DNA from: Paenibacillus glacialis
Lineage (GTDB): Bacteria; Bacillota; Bacilli; Paenibacillales; Paenibacillaceae
Direction: 5' to 3'
NCBI RefSeq assembly: GCF_001637205.1
Contig: NZ_LVJH01000001.1
Coordinates: 19,984-83,983, forward strand
Length of the DNA stretch: 64,000 nt
Of this stretch, positions 39,255-48,272 are shown in pieces. Numbering within the stretch: position 1 is the stretch's first letter; every line of letters starts with the position of its first letter. Under the pieces are notes generated by a model. The model was not told the DNA's origin. It saw only the letters and a list, made by a program, of their open reading frames with translations, and did not search any database. The translations under genes and the position numbers were made by a program.

Positions 39255-40226
39255 TTACTTCACTAAAAATTTCAGCAAATCATCCATTTTCATCGTATTC
39301 GCTGTAATCGCCCCTGATTGCCAATGCGATCGTTCCAGTTGATAAACATGGCCGTTCTTGACAGCGGGGATGTTTTTCCATAATGGGTCATCAAGCAGGG
39401 CAACCGCCTTCTCATTGGACTTGGAGTCCCATGTACCATCAGAGGGGAAGATGATAATATGATCAGCAGTAAGCTCCGGTATTTTTTCTTGTGAAATAAC
39501 ATCGTGGGCCTCGATGTTCTTCACCCACGGGAACGGCTCCAAACCAAGGTCTCTGTAAATACTACCTGTATATGCATTATTCAGACCGAACAGACGCAGC
39601 TCCGGCTTGTCCCCGACATCGAGGCGCACGACCGCAACGGTCTGGCGGCCAATAGCCTCTTCTAACTTCTCTTTGGTATCGGTAATCTTCTGTTTATAGT
39701 CTTCTAATACGCTAGTAGCCTTCTCTGGAATGCCGAGTAAATCAGCAACTGTTTTTAGCGTTTCTTCTGCATTCCCAATCACTTCATCAGGCAGGCGATA
39801 AGTAGGAGCGATTTTGGAATACAATTGATAACTATCATCCATTCCCCCGTTCAATATAATTAAGTCAGGGTTATTTTCAATCATAGCCTCCAAACTGCCC
39901 GTGATATCGAATAACGGAACATCCGTCAGTCCTAAATAATCTTGTTTACCCCAGCTTGGATGATACCATTGCACAATCGGTTCCACACCCAACGCCAACA
40001 TATAATCTTCTAAGTAAATGCCTGCTACTCTCTTCGGTTTGACAGGAACTTCTACTTCGCCAAAAGCATCATTAACCTTCCTTGTATCACTGTTTTCTTG
40101 CTTATTTTTTTCTTCATTCGTCGATGTTTCCTTTGCATCGCCACAGCCTGCCAAACTTACCATAATGGCCAGCAGTACGACCAGCCAACGTATCTTCCGT
40201 ATACTTCCTATTGTTTGCACCGCCAT
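39255..40226 (-). CDS. Iron-siderophore ABC transporter substrate-binding lipoprotein
   Basis: A FecB/BtuF-type binding protein, 323 residues, with a lipobox signal (LLAIMVSLAGCGDAKE; lipidated Cys about residue 28) and a charged linker. The N-lobe has RVAGIYLEDYMLALGVEPI, DLIILNGG and the C-lobe a DIIIF-like segment (ITADHIIIFPSDG). It likely delivers an Fe-siderophore to FeuBC-type permeases, which are not in this window. It lies 110 bp upstream of the AraC-type regulator whose sensor domain resembles it, and behind its own perfect Fur box. GAGGAGTG precedes the ATG. Confidence 0.9.
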   Translation of the reverse strand: MAVQTIGSIRKIRWLVVLLAIMVSLAGCGDAKETSTNEEKNKQENSDTRKVNDAFGEVEVPVKPKRVAGIYLEDYMLALGVEPIVQWYHPSWGKQDYLGLTDVPLFDITGSLEAMIENNPDLIILNGGMDDSYQLYSKIAPTYRLPDEVIGNAEETLKTVADLLGIPEKATSVLEDYKQKITDTKEKLEEAIGRQTVAVVRLDVGDKPELRLFGLNNAYTGSIYRDLGLEPFPWVKNIEAHDVISQEKIPELTADHIIIFPSDGTWDSKSNEKAVALLDDPLWKNIPAVKNGHVYQLERSHWQSGAITANTMKMDDLLKFLVK

Positions 40227-40281
40227 ATTATATGCTCACTCCTCTAGTTACTAGTTGTAACGAAATAAATATATTTATCAA

Positions 40282-40296
40282 TGATAATCATTATCA
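40282..40296 (-). promoter_or_regulatory. Fur box of the siderophore-binding protein gene
   Basis: TGATAATCATTATCA is a perfect match to the 7-1-7 Fur consensus, 56 bp upstream of the gene start. Repression by Fur with iron is expected. Confidence 0.85.
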
Positions 40297-40377
40297 CTCC
40301 GCCTAACTCTCATTGTATTCTTTCCATATAACGATCTCAATGCACATATCCAACTACATTTTGCACAAATACAACGA

Positions 40378-40611
40378 TTGAGTCAAAAATCAGGTGCGTC
40401 AAAAAGACTCCCTAATAAAGTCAATCATAAAAAAGAAGCTAAAGATATTGACACTACATTGAAATATTATGTACACATCATTAAAGAATTTCGTATACGT
40501 GATGTGAGAGTGCAATCGTACTTTCGAGGAAGTGATCGAGTTAAATTTGAGTATACTGATTTCTCTTTTTATCGTTTTCTAACGACTTCTCCAAAAACAA
40601 TAAACCGCTAG
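40378..40611 (+). other. Unsupported ORF or gene remnant, 77 codons
   Basis: An open frame from TTG 40378 encodes a basic, otherwise ordinary protein-like sequence (KYYVHIIKEFRIRDVRVQSY in the middle) and runs into the terminator at 40601-40644. It has no ribosome-binding site and no recognisable domain. It could be the tail of a lost gene; the hairpin suggests something once transcribed on this strand. I do not call it a gene. Confidence 0.25.
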
Positions 40612-40644
40612 AAACGTTGTTAGTACAACGTTTCTAGCGGTTTA
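40601..40644 (+). terminator. Strong hairpin, terminator-like
   Basis: A 19-bp perfect stem (AAACCGCTAGAAACGTTGT and complement) with a four-base loop, A-rich on the left and T-rich on the right. It ends the unsupported frame at 40378 and may also stop minus-strand read-through from the tRNA. Confidence 0.75.
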
Positions 40645-40678
40645 TAAATTTCTTGAATTTTCTAAAATGTCTTATTGC

Positions 40679-40694
40679 ATGTCCCAGGAGGGAT
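40679..40694 (-). repeat. Fragment matching the 3' end of tRNA-Arg(UCU)
   Basis: On the minus strand ATCCCTCCTGGGACAT repeats the last part of the T-arm, acceptor strand and flanking bases of the first tRNA-Arg (29833-29850). It lies 127 bp beyond the 3' end of the second tRNA-Arg, in the same orientation. It looks like an attachment-site scar or a decayed tRNA copy. Confidence 0.5.
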
Positions 40695-40781
40695 ACTCTC
40701 CCTTTGATCGAGACTGCGAAGCGTATGCTAACGATGCTTATGCTCCGACGCCCCCTACGGGGGTTCCTACCCCCTGTTACA

Positions 40782-40816
40782 TAAAAAAAAGCTCTCCATA
40801 AAGGAGAACTTTTTTT
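40782..40816 (-). terminator. Terminator of the second tRNA-Arg
   Basis: AAAGTTCTCC-TTTAT-GGAGAGCTTT on the minus strand, followed by TTTTTATG, five bases after the tRNA. Confidence 0.85.
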
Positions 40817-40820
40817 GTAA

Positions 40821-40894
<74 letters not shown>

Positions 40895-40928
40895 ATAATC
40901 ATGATAAGATTTTTAAATTCATATCTTT

Positions 40929-40962
40929 TAAAAAGGGTGCGTTATTTATTATAACGCATCCC
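40929..40962 (-). terminator. Terminator of the 43-residue gene
   Basis: GGGATGCGTTA / TAACGCACCC on the minus strand followed by TTTTT. It lies between the small gene at 41024 and the tRNA. Confidence 0.8.
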
Positions 40963-41023
40963 TAGAATAAATCAATACCTAATTTAAAAATTATTTCATT
41001 CTTATATCTATTACGTGTATTTC

Positions 41024-41155
41024 TTATTTATTCCCACGACGCCAATTTGTTTTATCTTCTGTATGCATAGCTGCATTCTTCGCTACTACCTCTTCGGCAA
41101 ATTCACTATTATGTGCATATTTGTTCCCTTTATTTTTTTTGAATTTTTCCGCCAT
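41024..41155 (-). CDS. Small basic protein, 43 residues
   Basis: A short gene starting at ATG 41155 with an ideal AGGAGGTG seven bases upstream and a clear terminator downstream. The product is hydrophilic and lysine/asparagine-rich (MAEKFKKNKGNKYAHNSEFA, then EEVVAKNAAMHTEDK and a basic end). It resembles in composition the small YfhD-like or acid-soluble spore proteins of Bacillales, but I cannot assign a family. It is probably spore-associated (inference). Confidence 0.75.
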   Translation of the reverse strand: MAEKFKKNKGNKYAHNSEFAEEVVAKNAAMHTEDKTNWRRGNK

Positions 41156-41231
41156 CGTTATCACCTCCTATGTATTTAGTATGGTTACACCGAGGGGCGG
41201 ATATGAGTAATATTATTTGGATGCTTTGTTA

Positions 41232-41561
41232 CTATCCGTCATATGAATGGCGAAATGCGTTCACACCTGATTCCTTCATCTGCTTGCGAGTATCGATCGA
41301 CCCATACTCATAAATTCTCTGATATACATCATCAAGTGCATTCTGATATGTCACATTTACAACACGTTCCGGCTCATCTGGCCACGGAAATACAAATCCT
41401 AGAAAAGCATTTTCTTCGTTCTCCTTTACTAAGCCCATCAAATCCCTAATTTCCTGTGCTTGTTCTTCTGTCGCTTCGATTTCCCATTCATAAGTCGTCG
41501 CACCTCTGTCCAATAGAACGGATCTTCCATGTACGGATACAAAATACTTATGTTTATTCAC
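41232..41561 (-). CDS. Conserved hypothetical protein, about 109 residues
   Basis: The likely start is GTG 41561, eight bases after GGGGG; further upstream codons lack a site. The protein begins MNKHKYFVSVHGRSVLLDRG and has EWEIEATEEQAQEIRDL, then a Pro/Trp-containing loop (VFPWPDEPERV) and a helical end. It resembles short Paenibacillus proteins often labelled hydrolase/acyltransferase, but no catalytic residues of such enzymes are visible. Its promoter region is divergent from asnB. Confidence 0.65.
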   Translation of the reverse strand: MNKHKYFVSVHGRSVLLDRGATTYEWEIEATEEQAQEIRDLMGLVKENEENAFLGFVFPWPDEPERVVNVTYQNALDDVYQRIYEYGSIDTRKQMKESGVNAFRHSYDG

Positions 41562-41717
41562 GACAACTTCCCCCTTTTTTTGACTCTTCGAACTTTGTAC
41601 TCGCCTATAGTTTTCCTTAAAGGACAGACATTTTATGCCTTCCTTCGGCATATTCTATATGACTTTGGTAAAAGAAAGGACAGATATGGACAACCGACAA
41701 GGAGAGGATGAACCGTC

Positions 41718-43562
41718 ATGTGCGGAATAACAGGATTTATACAATGGAACGGCGATTTAACACAGGATTCGCAATTACTCGTCCAGATGACTGATAGCTT
41801 AGATAAGCGCGGACCTGACGCATCCGGAACATGGATCTCAAATCCTTGTGCTTTTGGACATCGACGACTGAGCGTCATTGACCCTGAGAATGGTGCTCAA
41901 CCTATGATCATACATCAAGATGATGACGTATACGCCATTGTTTATAACGGCGAACTATATAATGCAGCAGAACTTACGAAAGAACTACGCAATCGTGGGT
42001 ATCAGTTCCGTACTCGTTGCGATACTGAGGTATTGTTGGTGTCTTATATGGAGTGGGGACCCGATTGTGTTGATCGTTTCAATGGTATTTTCTCCTTTGG
42101 AATATGGGATAGCGTGCAACAACAAGTCTTTTTTGCACGCGATAGAGTAGGTGTTAAACCACTTTTTTATAGTCATATCGATGATACGCTAATTTTTGGT
42201 TCCGAACCCAAAGCACTTCTACAGCATCCTAAAGTGGAACCTATTGTTGGTCCTGAAGGGTTAGCAGAAATTTTTGTTATTGGACCCGCGCGCACACCCG
42301 GACACGGGGTGTACCGGAATGTAAATGAGCTTCGTCCTGGGCACGCCATGATCTTTAACCGTTCTGGGCTTCGTACCTACGCCTATTGGAAGCTAGAAAG
42401 CTATATACATGAAGATGATGAGGCTACTACTGCGCTTAAGTTAAGGGAAATACTTCAAGATACACTTGAACGTCAATTAATATCTGATGTACCTGTATGT
42501 ACACTTTTATCAGGTGGATTAGATTCCAGTGCATTATCTGCATTAGCTGTTGACTACTATCGTCGTTCAGGGCAAGGCCAACTACACACCTATTCTGTTG
42601 ATTACGTGGATAATAATAAACATTTCAAATCACATACATTCCAACCAGGGGCAGATGCGCCTTGGATAAAACGAATGGTCGATGAGCTTAAAAGCAAGCA
42701 TCACTATATTGAGATTGATACTCCTGAGTTAGTAGGTGCGCTTGACGCCTCAACAAGGGCACGTGATTTACCAGGAATGGTTGATGTGGATTCCTCTCTC
42801 TATTTATTCTGCAAAGAAATCAAAAAAGAGGCTACCGTTGCTCTTTCTGGTGAAGCAGCTGATGAAATATTTGGTGGTTACCCTTGGTTTCACCGTGAAG
42901 AAATGTTGAATTCTGGAACATTCCCTTGGGCAGTTGCTCCTGATATGAGAGCGAGTCTTTTATCTCCTGAAATTAGGAATTGGATTTCTCCGCTTGATTA
43001 CTTAGGTGACAAATACTCAGAAGCTGTTAATGAAGTACCTAAGCTTGCAGGTGAGACCGCCCAACAGGCTAAGATGCGAGTCATGTCCTATCTTAATATT
43101 ACGCGCTTCATGCCTACATTACTGGATCGTAAGGATCGAATGAGTATGGGCGTTGGACTAGAAGTACGTGTTCCTTATTGTGACCATCGATTAGTACAAT
43201 ATGTATGGAATATTCCATGGGACATCAAAATGACAGGTGATCGTGAGAAGGGTATCCTTCGTAAATCTTTAGAAGGTGTACTCCCTGATGATGTTCTCTA
43301 TCGTAAAAAGAGTCCCTATCCCAAAACACACAATCCTAATTTTCTTAAAACTGTGAAGCAACAATTACTCACCATTCTAGATGACCCTACGTCTCCACTA
43401 CTCCCCCTCATAGATGTTGCCAAAATTCGAGAAATAGCCACTTCCCCAGATGCTTCTTCGAATCTGCCATGGTTCGGTCAATTGATGTCAGGTCCACAGT
43501 TATTCGCCTATTTGGCTCAAGTTGATTATTGGCTCCGCACATATCACGTATCCATTCGCTAA
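41718..43562 (+). CDS. asnB: Asparagine synthase (glutamine-hydrolysing)
   Basis: Makes asparagine from aspartate, ATP and glutamine. The 614-residue protein begins MCGITGFIQWN, so Cys2 is the N-terminal nucleophile of the glutaminase domain (about 2-200, with RGPDASG, HRRLSVID and YNGELYN). The synthetase domain has the PP-loop LLSGGLDSSALSALA (about 257) and SGEAADEIFGGYPWF. B. subtilis has three paralogues (asnB, asnH, asnO); by length and fusion alone I cannot say which is the counterpart. It is monocistronic, ended by a strong terminator. Confidence 0.93.
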   Translation: MCGITGFIQWNGDLTQDSQLLVQMTDSLDKRGPDASGTWISNPCAFGHRRLSVIDPENGAQPMIIHQDDDVYAIVYNGELYNAAELTKELRNRGYQFRTRCDTEVLLVSYMEWGPDCVDRFNGIFSFGIWDSVQQQVFFARDRVGVKPLFYSHIDDTLIFGSEPKALLQHPKVEPIVGPEGLAEIFVIGPARTPGHGVYRNVNELRPGHAMIFNRSGLRTYAYWKLESYIHEDDEATTALKLREILQDTLERQLISDVPVCTLLSGGLDSSALSALAVDYYRRSGQGQLHTYSVDYVDNNKHFKSHTFQPGADAPWIKRMVDELKSKHHYIEIDTPELVGALDASTRARDLPGMVDVDSSLYLFCKEIKKEATVALSGEAADEIFGGYPWFHREEMLNSGTFPWAVAPDMRASLLSPEIRNWISPLDYLGDKYSEAVNEVPKLAGETAQQAKMRVMSYLNITRFMPTLLDRKDRMSMGVGLEVRVPYCDHRLVQYVWNIPWDIKMTGDREKGILRKSLEGVLPDDVLYRKKSPYPKTHNPNFLKTVKQQLLTILDDPTSPLLPLIDVAKIREIATSPDASSNLPWFGQLMSGPQLFAYLAQVDYWLRTYHVSIR

Positions 43563-43603
43563 ATAATAAAAAGGCTGCCCAAAGGCAGCCTTTTTATTAT
43601 TTA
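43563..43603. terminator. Bidirectional terminator between asnB and rdgB
   Basis: AATAATAAAAAGGCTGCC and its complement form an 18-bp stem with a four-base loop; T-rich on both strands, serving the converging asnB and rdgB-rph-gerM units. Confidence 0.93.
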
Positions 43604-43642
43604 GTTATAACTTTGTCATACACTTCGGCTTAAACTATCCCT

Positions 43643-44266
43643 TTATTTCTTCAATTGCGCTATTAACTCACGTAACGCTACACCACGATGACTAATGGAC
43701 TGCTTTTCTTCTAATGATAGCTCAGCCATTGTTTTATCATACTGTGAAAGATAAAAGAGTGGATCATAACCAAATCCCCCAACACCCGCTACATCTGAAG
43801 TGATCCAGCCGGACACGGAACCATTCGTCTCGATATGATCACCTGAAGAAGGGTTGTACAGTACCAAGGAACAAATGAAGCTTGCCGGGCTTAATAAGGA
43901 CTGTTCTGTATCTTCACCCAACTTCAATTGTCCCAGCTCTTGTAATAGCTTCTCGTTGTTCAACTGATCAGTTGCATGCTCACCCGAATAACGAGCGGAG
44001 TATACACCCGGTTGTCCATCCAAAGCCTCTACACATAGACCTGAATCATCAGCAAGCACGGGCAGTCCCAATGCATCACCAACGGTCTTAGCTTTCTTAA
44101 GAGCATTCTCTGCGAAAGTAAGTCCGTCCTCAATGACATCTGGTAAATCCGAATAGTCAAACATACTTTTCACTTGCTTACCAAGCTGTGCAAAAGCATG
44201 TTCGAATTCTCTGACTTTCCCTTTGTTTTTAGTCGCAACAATGACGATATCTTGATCTAGCTTCAT
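43643..44266 (-). CDS. XTP/dITP diphosphatase (RdgB/HAM1 family)
   Basis: Removes non-canonical purine nucleotides (XTP, dITP, ITP) from the pool. The 207-residue protein has VIVATKNKGKVREFEHAF at the N-terminus, VLADDSGLCVEALDGQPGV (about residue 68), GFGYDPLFY (about 165) and SHRGVALREL near the end, all family signatures. Its start lies one base after the rph stop, with AAAAGGAG inside rph, so they are coupled, as in B. subtilis rph-ysnA. Confidence 0.95.
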   Translation of the reverse strand: MKLDQDIVIVATKNKGKVREFEHAFAQLGKQVKSMFDYSDLPDVIEDGLTFAENALKKAKTVGDALGLPVLADDSGLCVEALDGQPGVYSARYSGEHATDQLNNEKLLQELGQLKLGEDTEQSLLSPASFICSLVLYNPSSGDHIETNGSVSGWITSDVAGVGGFGYDPLFYLSQYDKTMAELSLEEKQSISHRGVALRELIAQLKK

Positions 44267-44267
44267 G

Positions 44268-45026
44268 TTAGACTCCTTTTCCTACTGTACCAGAACCAAT
44301 AAGAAGAGCAATCGGACCGAGTACTTCTTGTTGGTATGTGATAATGTCGCGGATACCTTGTTCCCCAATCTGAAGTAATGAATCTAATTCCTGACGTGAG
44401 AATGGACTTTCTTCACCCGTTCCTTGTAGCTCAACGAATTGTCCACTTCCTGTCATTACCAGGTTCATATCCACTTTAGCCTTGGAGTCTTCTTCATAAT
44501 TCAGATCTAGCAACGTGCGGCCACCTACAACGCCTACACTAACCGAAGCCAAATAATCAGTAATTGGGAATACAGGCAGTTTATGCTGCTGAGCAATCTT
44601 GTTAACCGCAATACAGAGCGCTACAAAGGATCCTGTTATAGAGGTCGTACGAGTACCCCCATCTGCTTGAATGACATCGCAATCGAGTGTGATCGTACGT
44701 TCACCTAAAGCGTGTAAATTCACTACGGAACGAAGGGCTCTCCCAATTAAGCGTTGAATTTCCATAGTACGACCCGTTAGCTTACCACGATTGGCCTCAC
44801 GTTGATTACGTGAATGAGTTGCTCTAGGCAACATGGAATATTCTGCTGTTACCCAGCCCTTTCCTTGCCCCTTTAAGAATGGAGGTACTTTCTCATCTAC
44901 AGTTGCTGTGCAGAGTATTTTAGTATCTCCCATTTCTATATACACAGAACCTTCCGCGTATTTATTCACATTTGTTGTTATATTCATTGTACGAAGTTGA
45001 TCGTTATTCCGTCCGTTTGATCTCAC
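44268..45026 (-). CDS. rph: Ribonuclease PH
   Basis: A phosphorolytic 3'-5' exoribonuclease that trims tRNA 3' ends. The 252-residue protein has [15 protein letters not shown], the [25 protein letters not shown] segment (here [20 protein letters not shown], about residue 72), [10 protein letters not shown] and [18 protein letters not shown] (about 115-132). It starts at GTG with AGGAGG upstream and is followed directly by the XTP diphosphatase gene; gerM lies 96 bp upstream. Confidence 0.96.
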   Translation of the reverse strand: MRSNGRNNDQLRTMNITTNVNKYAEGSVYIEMGDTKILCTATVDEKVPPFLKGQGKGWVTAEYSMLPRATHSRNQREANRGKLTGRTMEIQRLIGRALRSVVNLHALGERTITLDCDVIQADGGTRTTSITGSFVALCIAVNKIAQQHKLPVFPITDYLASVSVGVVGGRTLLDLNYEEDSKAKVDMNLVMTGSGQFVELQGTGEESPFSRQELDSLLQIGEQGIRDIITYQQEVLGPIALLIGSGTVGKGV

Positions 45027-45122
45027 TATTATCTGCCTCCTACATCATTAGCGTCCCTATTTTGCAAACCTTATTTTATCAAAGTGTAGGAATAAAAGCA
45101 CCTTTTGAAGGAGGAATCGCTC

Positions 45123-46193
45123 TTAAATGGGTATTTCGTTAATATACTGTGGTCTCGATACAGGCTCACTGTAATTATTATTATCATCACTTACAACTTT
45201 AGAATCACCATTCATTTGTATTTTAACCTTATTGCCTCCTACATTTTCTGTAACGGTTAATACGACAGACTGCAGTAATTGAGAAGGAATCTTCTCCCCC
45301 TTAATAAACATATCTTCTTTGAGAGATACTGTGACTGTACCGTCTTTCGCTATCTTCACTGATTCTAAGGAAGTAGCTGATGTCATAACCTGCTCTAAGC
45401 CTCCTCTTGGTTGTGGACCACGAATAAGTTCATGAAGCGCTGCCTTTAGTGTATCCTGTCCAGGTTCCACTAGCCTAGTTACAGGCACATAGTATTGTAC
45501 GCCCGCAGGTGATTCAGAAGAGAAATATACCGTTACAGCGCTAGAGCGGGTAAACGTTGCCCCGTTCCCTTTTTCCAAATTTATTCCCATGCTTCTACCA
45601 AGTGGTTGATCGAGTGGAGTATGCTGGAGAGGCATCTCGGTAATTTTCTCCCCATCTACCCAGAATTGAACCTGATTGATATTAGAATTACCCGTGAGGG
45701 TCCACGTTACAGCTTCTAACATTTTCCGTTCATTCTGTGCATCATATTGCGTAAATGATTTGTTAAATTCTACAACTGCAAGCTTTTTCTCTTTCTCAAT
45801 CGTGACCGTCTTCACCTCAGTACCTTTAGGTAATACGGCATTAAAACCTTCTGGCAAGTATGCTGCATAAGGTCCGTCTTTGACCATGACTTCAAGAGAT
45901 TGACGGAGGAGCATATTATCTTTATTCTCTAATGGTGGAAGTCCTAAAGACACCGGAGCTAAAAGTCCGTATTGATCCGCTAAATAGACAGTGGACGTTG
46001 GTGTCAACGCAGTACCTTGTTGTGTCGGCGTAATACTACCATTCACAGCCTGTAGCATTTCCGCTTCAATTTGAGCCGGTGGTGGATCAATGTCCATCGA
46101 TTGTTTAGTAAAACCTCCGCATCCAGATAATATAATAGGAACAGCTAACAATCCAACAGCAGAGATGCTGCGAATCTTCATTTTTTTTGACAT
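45123..46193 (-). CDS. gerM: GerM-family spore germination/sporulation lipoprotein
   Basis: GerM in B. subtilis is a lipoprotein of the forespore engulfment channel (SpoIIQ-SpoIIIAG complex) needed for sporulation and germination. The 356-residue protein has a lipoprotein signal (VGLLAVPIILSGCGGF, Cys about residue 25) and two GerMN domains (about 65-190, TSTVYLADQYG; and 220-335, AVTVYFSSESPAG). GGGAGG precedes the ATG. Upstream of rph as in B. subtilis gerM-rph. Expected mother-cell (sigma-E) control was not clearly visible in the promoter region. Confidence 0.92.
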   Translation of the reverse strand: MSKKMKIRSISAVGLLAVPIILSGCGGFTKQSMDIDPPPAQIEAEMLQAVNGSITPTQQGTALTPTSTVYLADQYGLLAPVSLGLPPLENKDNMLLRQSLEVMVKDGPYAAYLPEGFNAVLPKGTEVKTVTIEKEKKLAVVEFNKSFTQYDAQNERKMLEAVTWTLTGNSNINQVQFWVDGEKITEMPLQHTPLDQPLGRSMGINLEKGNGATFTRSSAVTVYFSSESPAGVQYYVPVTRLVEPGQDTLKAALHELIRGPQPRGGLEQVMTSATSLESVKIAKDGTVTVSLKEDMFIKGEKIPSQLLQSVVLTVTENVGGNKVKIQMNGDSKVVSDDNNNYSEPVSRPQYINEIPI

Positions 46194-46315
46194 AATCTAT
46201 GTACCTCCCTAACGATTTTAGATATAGTTTGTACTAGTATATATACGAGCCCTTTTCTAAAAAATAACTGGAAAAGAAAATTTTCATCACATTACAAAGA
46301 ATGAGGTGTTGGGTT

Positions 46316-46891
46316 ATGACAGATGTACACAATCCATATTATTTGAATAGCAAAGCAGTTTCAGATACAACTTTTGAATGGCTTCATAAACGAGGTGTCA
46401 ATATTCTTGAAATTGCTGAACTCGTCATGTTGCTACAAAAAAAGTACTATCCTACGCTAACGATCGAGGAATGCGTGCATAATGTTGAGATGGTCCTAAG
46501 CAAACGTGAAGTCCAGAATGCTGTCCTAACAGGAATCCAATTAGATGTATTAGCAGAAGAGGGTAAGTTAATCTCCCCATTACAGGAGATGCTAGTCAAT
46601 GACGAAGGGCTTTATGGCGTGGATGAAATATTAGCCTTTTCTATCGTCAATGTGTATGGAAGTATCGGATTTACGAATTACGGATATGTCGACAAGTTGA
46701 AACCTGGCGTGTTAGAAAGACTTAATGATAAAACATCAGGACAAGTGCATACCTTCCTTGATGATATTGTAGGTGCAGTTGCAGCTGCAGCTAGTAGCCG
46801 TATTGCTCACCGGAAGCAAGCTGAGAAAGAAGCTATTTACGCTGAAGAACGTAACAAATTTGATCCTCTTGCAAAAGGAACACCAGAGTAA
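46316..46891 (+). CDS. Phosphatidylglycerophosphatase A family protein (YutG-like)
   Basis: Predicted to dephosphorylate phosphatidylglycerol phosphate or a related lipid precursor. The 191-residue protein matches the soluble YutG/PgpA-like group: TFEWLHKRGVNILEIAELV, ECVHNVEMVLSKREVQNA, GLYGVDEILAFSIVNVYGSIGF and FLDDIVGAVAAAASSRIAH. It lacks the transmembrane segments of E. coli PgpA. ATG 46316 has GAGGTG seven bases upstream; an ATG at 46301 overlaps that site. It is monocistronic and divergent from gerM. Confidence 0.83.
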   Translation: MTDVHNPYYLNSKAVSDTTFEWLHKRGVNILEIAELVMLLQKKYYPTLTIEECVHNVEMVLSKREVQNAVLTGIQLDVLAEEGKLISPLQEMLVNDEGLYGVDEILAFSIVNVYGSIGFTNYGYVDKLKPGVLERLNDKTSGQVHTFLDDIVGAVAAAASSRIAHRKQAEKEAIYAEERNKFDPLAKGTPE

Positions 46892-46974
46892 TCTTTGGTG
46901 AGCAATTAATTCGTTGGAAACAAATAAGGATTAGCATGGTGATTAAGTTAATCCCTGATGTGATCACAACAAAA

Positions 46975-47017
46975 ACAAAACGAGTAAGGACTTTAAAGCA
47001 TCCCTTACTCGTTTTGT
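46975..47017 (+). terminator. Terminator of the PgpA-family gene
   Basis: ACAAAACGAGTAAGG and CCTTACTCGTTTTGT form a 15-bp stem with a 13-base loop. The rest of 46892-47156 contains no gene; a shared repeat and the galE hairpin follow. Confidence 0.85.
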
Positions 47018-47086
47018 TGATGACATAGCTACCTTTTTTGCGCGTTTGACACTATGGAGTTAAAAACAAGCGAATTAACTGTCGGT

Positions 47087-47146
47087 ACTGAAAATCGTTG
47101 GACGTAAAAAGGAAACTGCCATGACCACTGGAAGTCTCCTTTATCA
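47087..47146 (-). terminator. Terminator of galE with a shared 27-bp element
   Basis: 47087-47113 (start ACTGAAAATCGTTGGA) is repeated at 53125-53151 with 25 of 27 identities, each time at the foot of a hairpin. Here the hairpin AAAGGAGACT...AGTTTCCTTT (minus strand, 47107-47146) is followed by TTTTTACG and ends galE. Confidence 0.7.
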
Positions 47147-47156
47147 AACTACTGCC

Positions 47157-48161
47157 TTATTCACTTGAATTATTTAGCTCCCAATGCCAAGCATCCCTAC
47201 ACATTTCTTCGATTCCTTTCTCAGCAGCCCAACCCAATATTATCTTGGACTTTTCTGGACTTGCTAAGCTAATCGCTACATCCCCTTGCCTATTTTCTAC
47301 AAATTGAAAAGGAATCGGAATACCAGATATTTTTTCAAAGACTAAAATCATGTCTAAAACACTATATCCGTTTCCCGTTCCTAGATTATAGGTATCTGTG
47401 CCTGTACTGGACATTACCTTCTCTAGTGCGCGTAAATGGCCTTTGGCGAGGTCTGTTACGTGTAAATAATCTCTAATCCCCGTCCCATCAGGTGTCTGAT
47501 AGTCCCTACCATATATATTTAATTTTTTTAGTTTGCCACTAGCGACCTGACTAATATATGGTAACAAATTATTAGGGATGCTCTTGGGATCTTCCCCTAT
47601 TAGCCCGCTAGCATGTGCACCGATTGGATTAAAGTAACGTAGTATAGCAATACTCCAACTTTTATCCGATGTATACTGGTCATACAACATTTGCTCGATG
47701 ATTGCTTTCGTACGCCCGTAAGGATTTGTCGGTTGTATGATCTCGTCCTCCTGAATGGGGACACGAGCTGCGGCTCCATATACAGTTGCCGATGAACTAA
47801 AAACTAACCTCTTTACATTGTGCGTTTGCATTGCTTCACATAAATTCATCGTGCTAACGATGTTTTTGCGATAATACATGAGAGGAAACTGCACTGATTC
47901 TCCAACGGCTTTCAAACCAGCCAGATGTATAACGGCGTCGATGTTATTCATTTGAAATAGTAAGTCTAGACTATTTTGATCCAATAAGTCCTTATGATAA
48001 AACTTAAGTCCCTTTCCAGTTATCTCCTTAATCCTTCGAATTGTTTCAATCTTACTGTTACATAGATTATCTATTATGATGACATCATAATTAGAATTTA
48101 GTAATTCAACACTGATATGACTACCAATGTACCCAGCTCCTCCAGTAACTAATATCGACAC
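47157..48161 (-). CDS. galE: UDP-glucose 4-epimerase
   Basis: Interconverts UDP-glucose and UDP-galactose with tightly bound NAD. The 334-residue SDR protein has VTGGAGYIGSHISVEL at the N-terminus, SSSATVYGAA, and the catalytic Tyr-x-x-x-Lys in NPYGRTKAIIEQML (about residue 148), plus GTGIRDYLHVTDLAKGH. It lies downstream of two glycosyltransferase genes on the same strand and probably supplies their sugar donor. Some family members act on UDP-GlcNAc; residue-level substrate choice was not decided. Confidence 0.93.
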   Translation of the reverse strand: MSILVTGGAGYIGSHISVELLNSNYDVIIIDNLCNSKIETIRRIKEITGKGLKFYHKDLLDQNSLDLLFQMNNIDAVIHLAGLKAVGESVQFPLMYYRKNIVSTMNLCEAMQTHNVKRLVFSSSATVYGAAARVPIQEDEIIQPTNPYGRTKAIIEQMLYDQYTSDKSWSIAILRYFNPIGAHASGLIGEDPKSIPNNLLPYISQVASGKLKKLNIYGRDYQTPDGTGIRDYLHVTDLAKGHLRALEKVMSSTGTDTYNLGTGNGYSVLDMILVFEKISGIPIPFQFVENRQGDVAISLASPEKSKIILGWAAEKGIEEMCRDAWHWELNNSSE

Positions 48162-48272
48162 CGAGTCCCCCTCCTTAGCGTACTACAATATATGCTGCAG
48201 GAATGATTCGGATGTGGGCAAAAGAGTAACTCAAACAATTATAGTACTTCCATGAATCCTTGATTTATAAGA

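Noticed and set aside
40378..40611. Functional 77-residue gene
   Set aside because: No ribosome-binding site, a TTG start and no recognisable domain; kept only as an unsupported frame.
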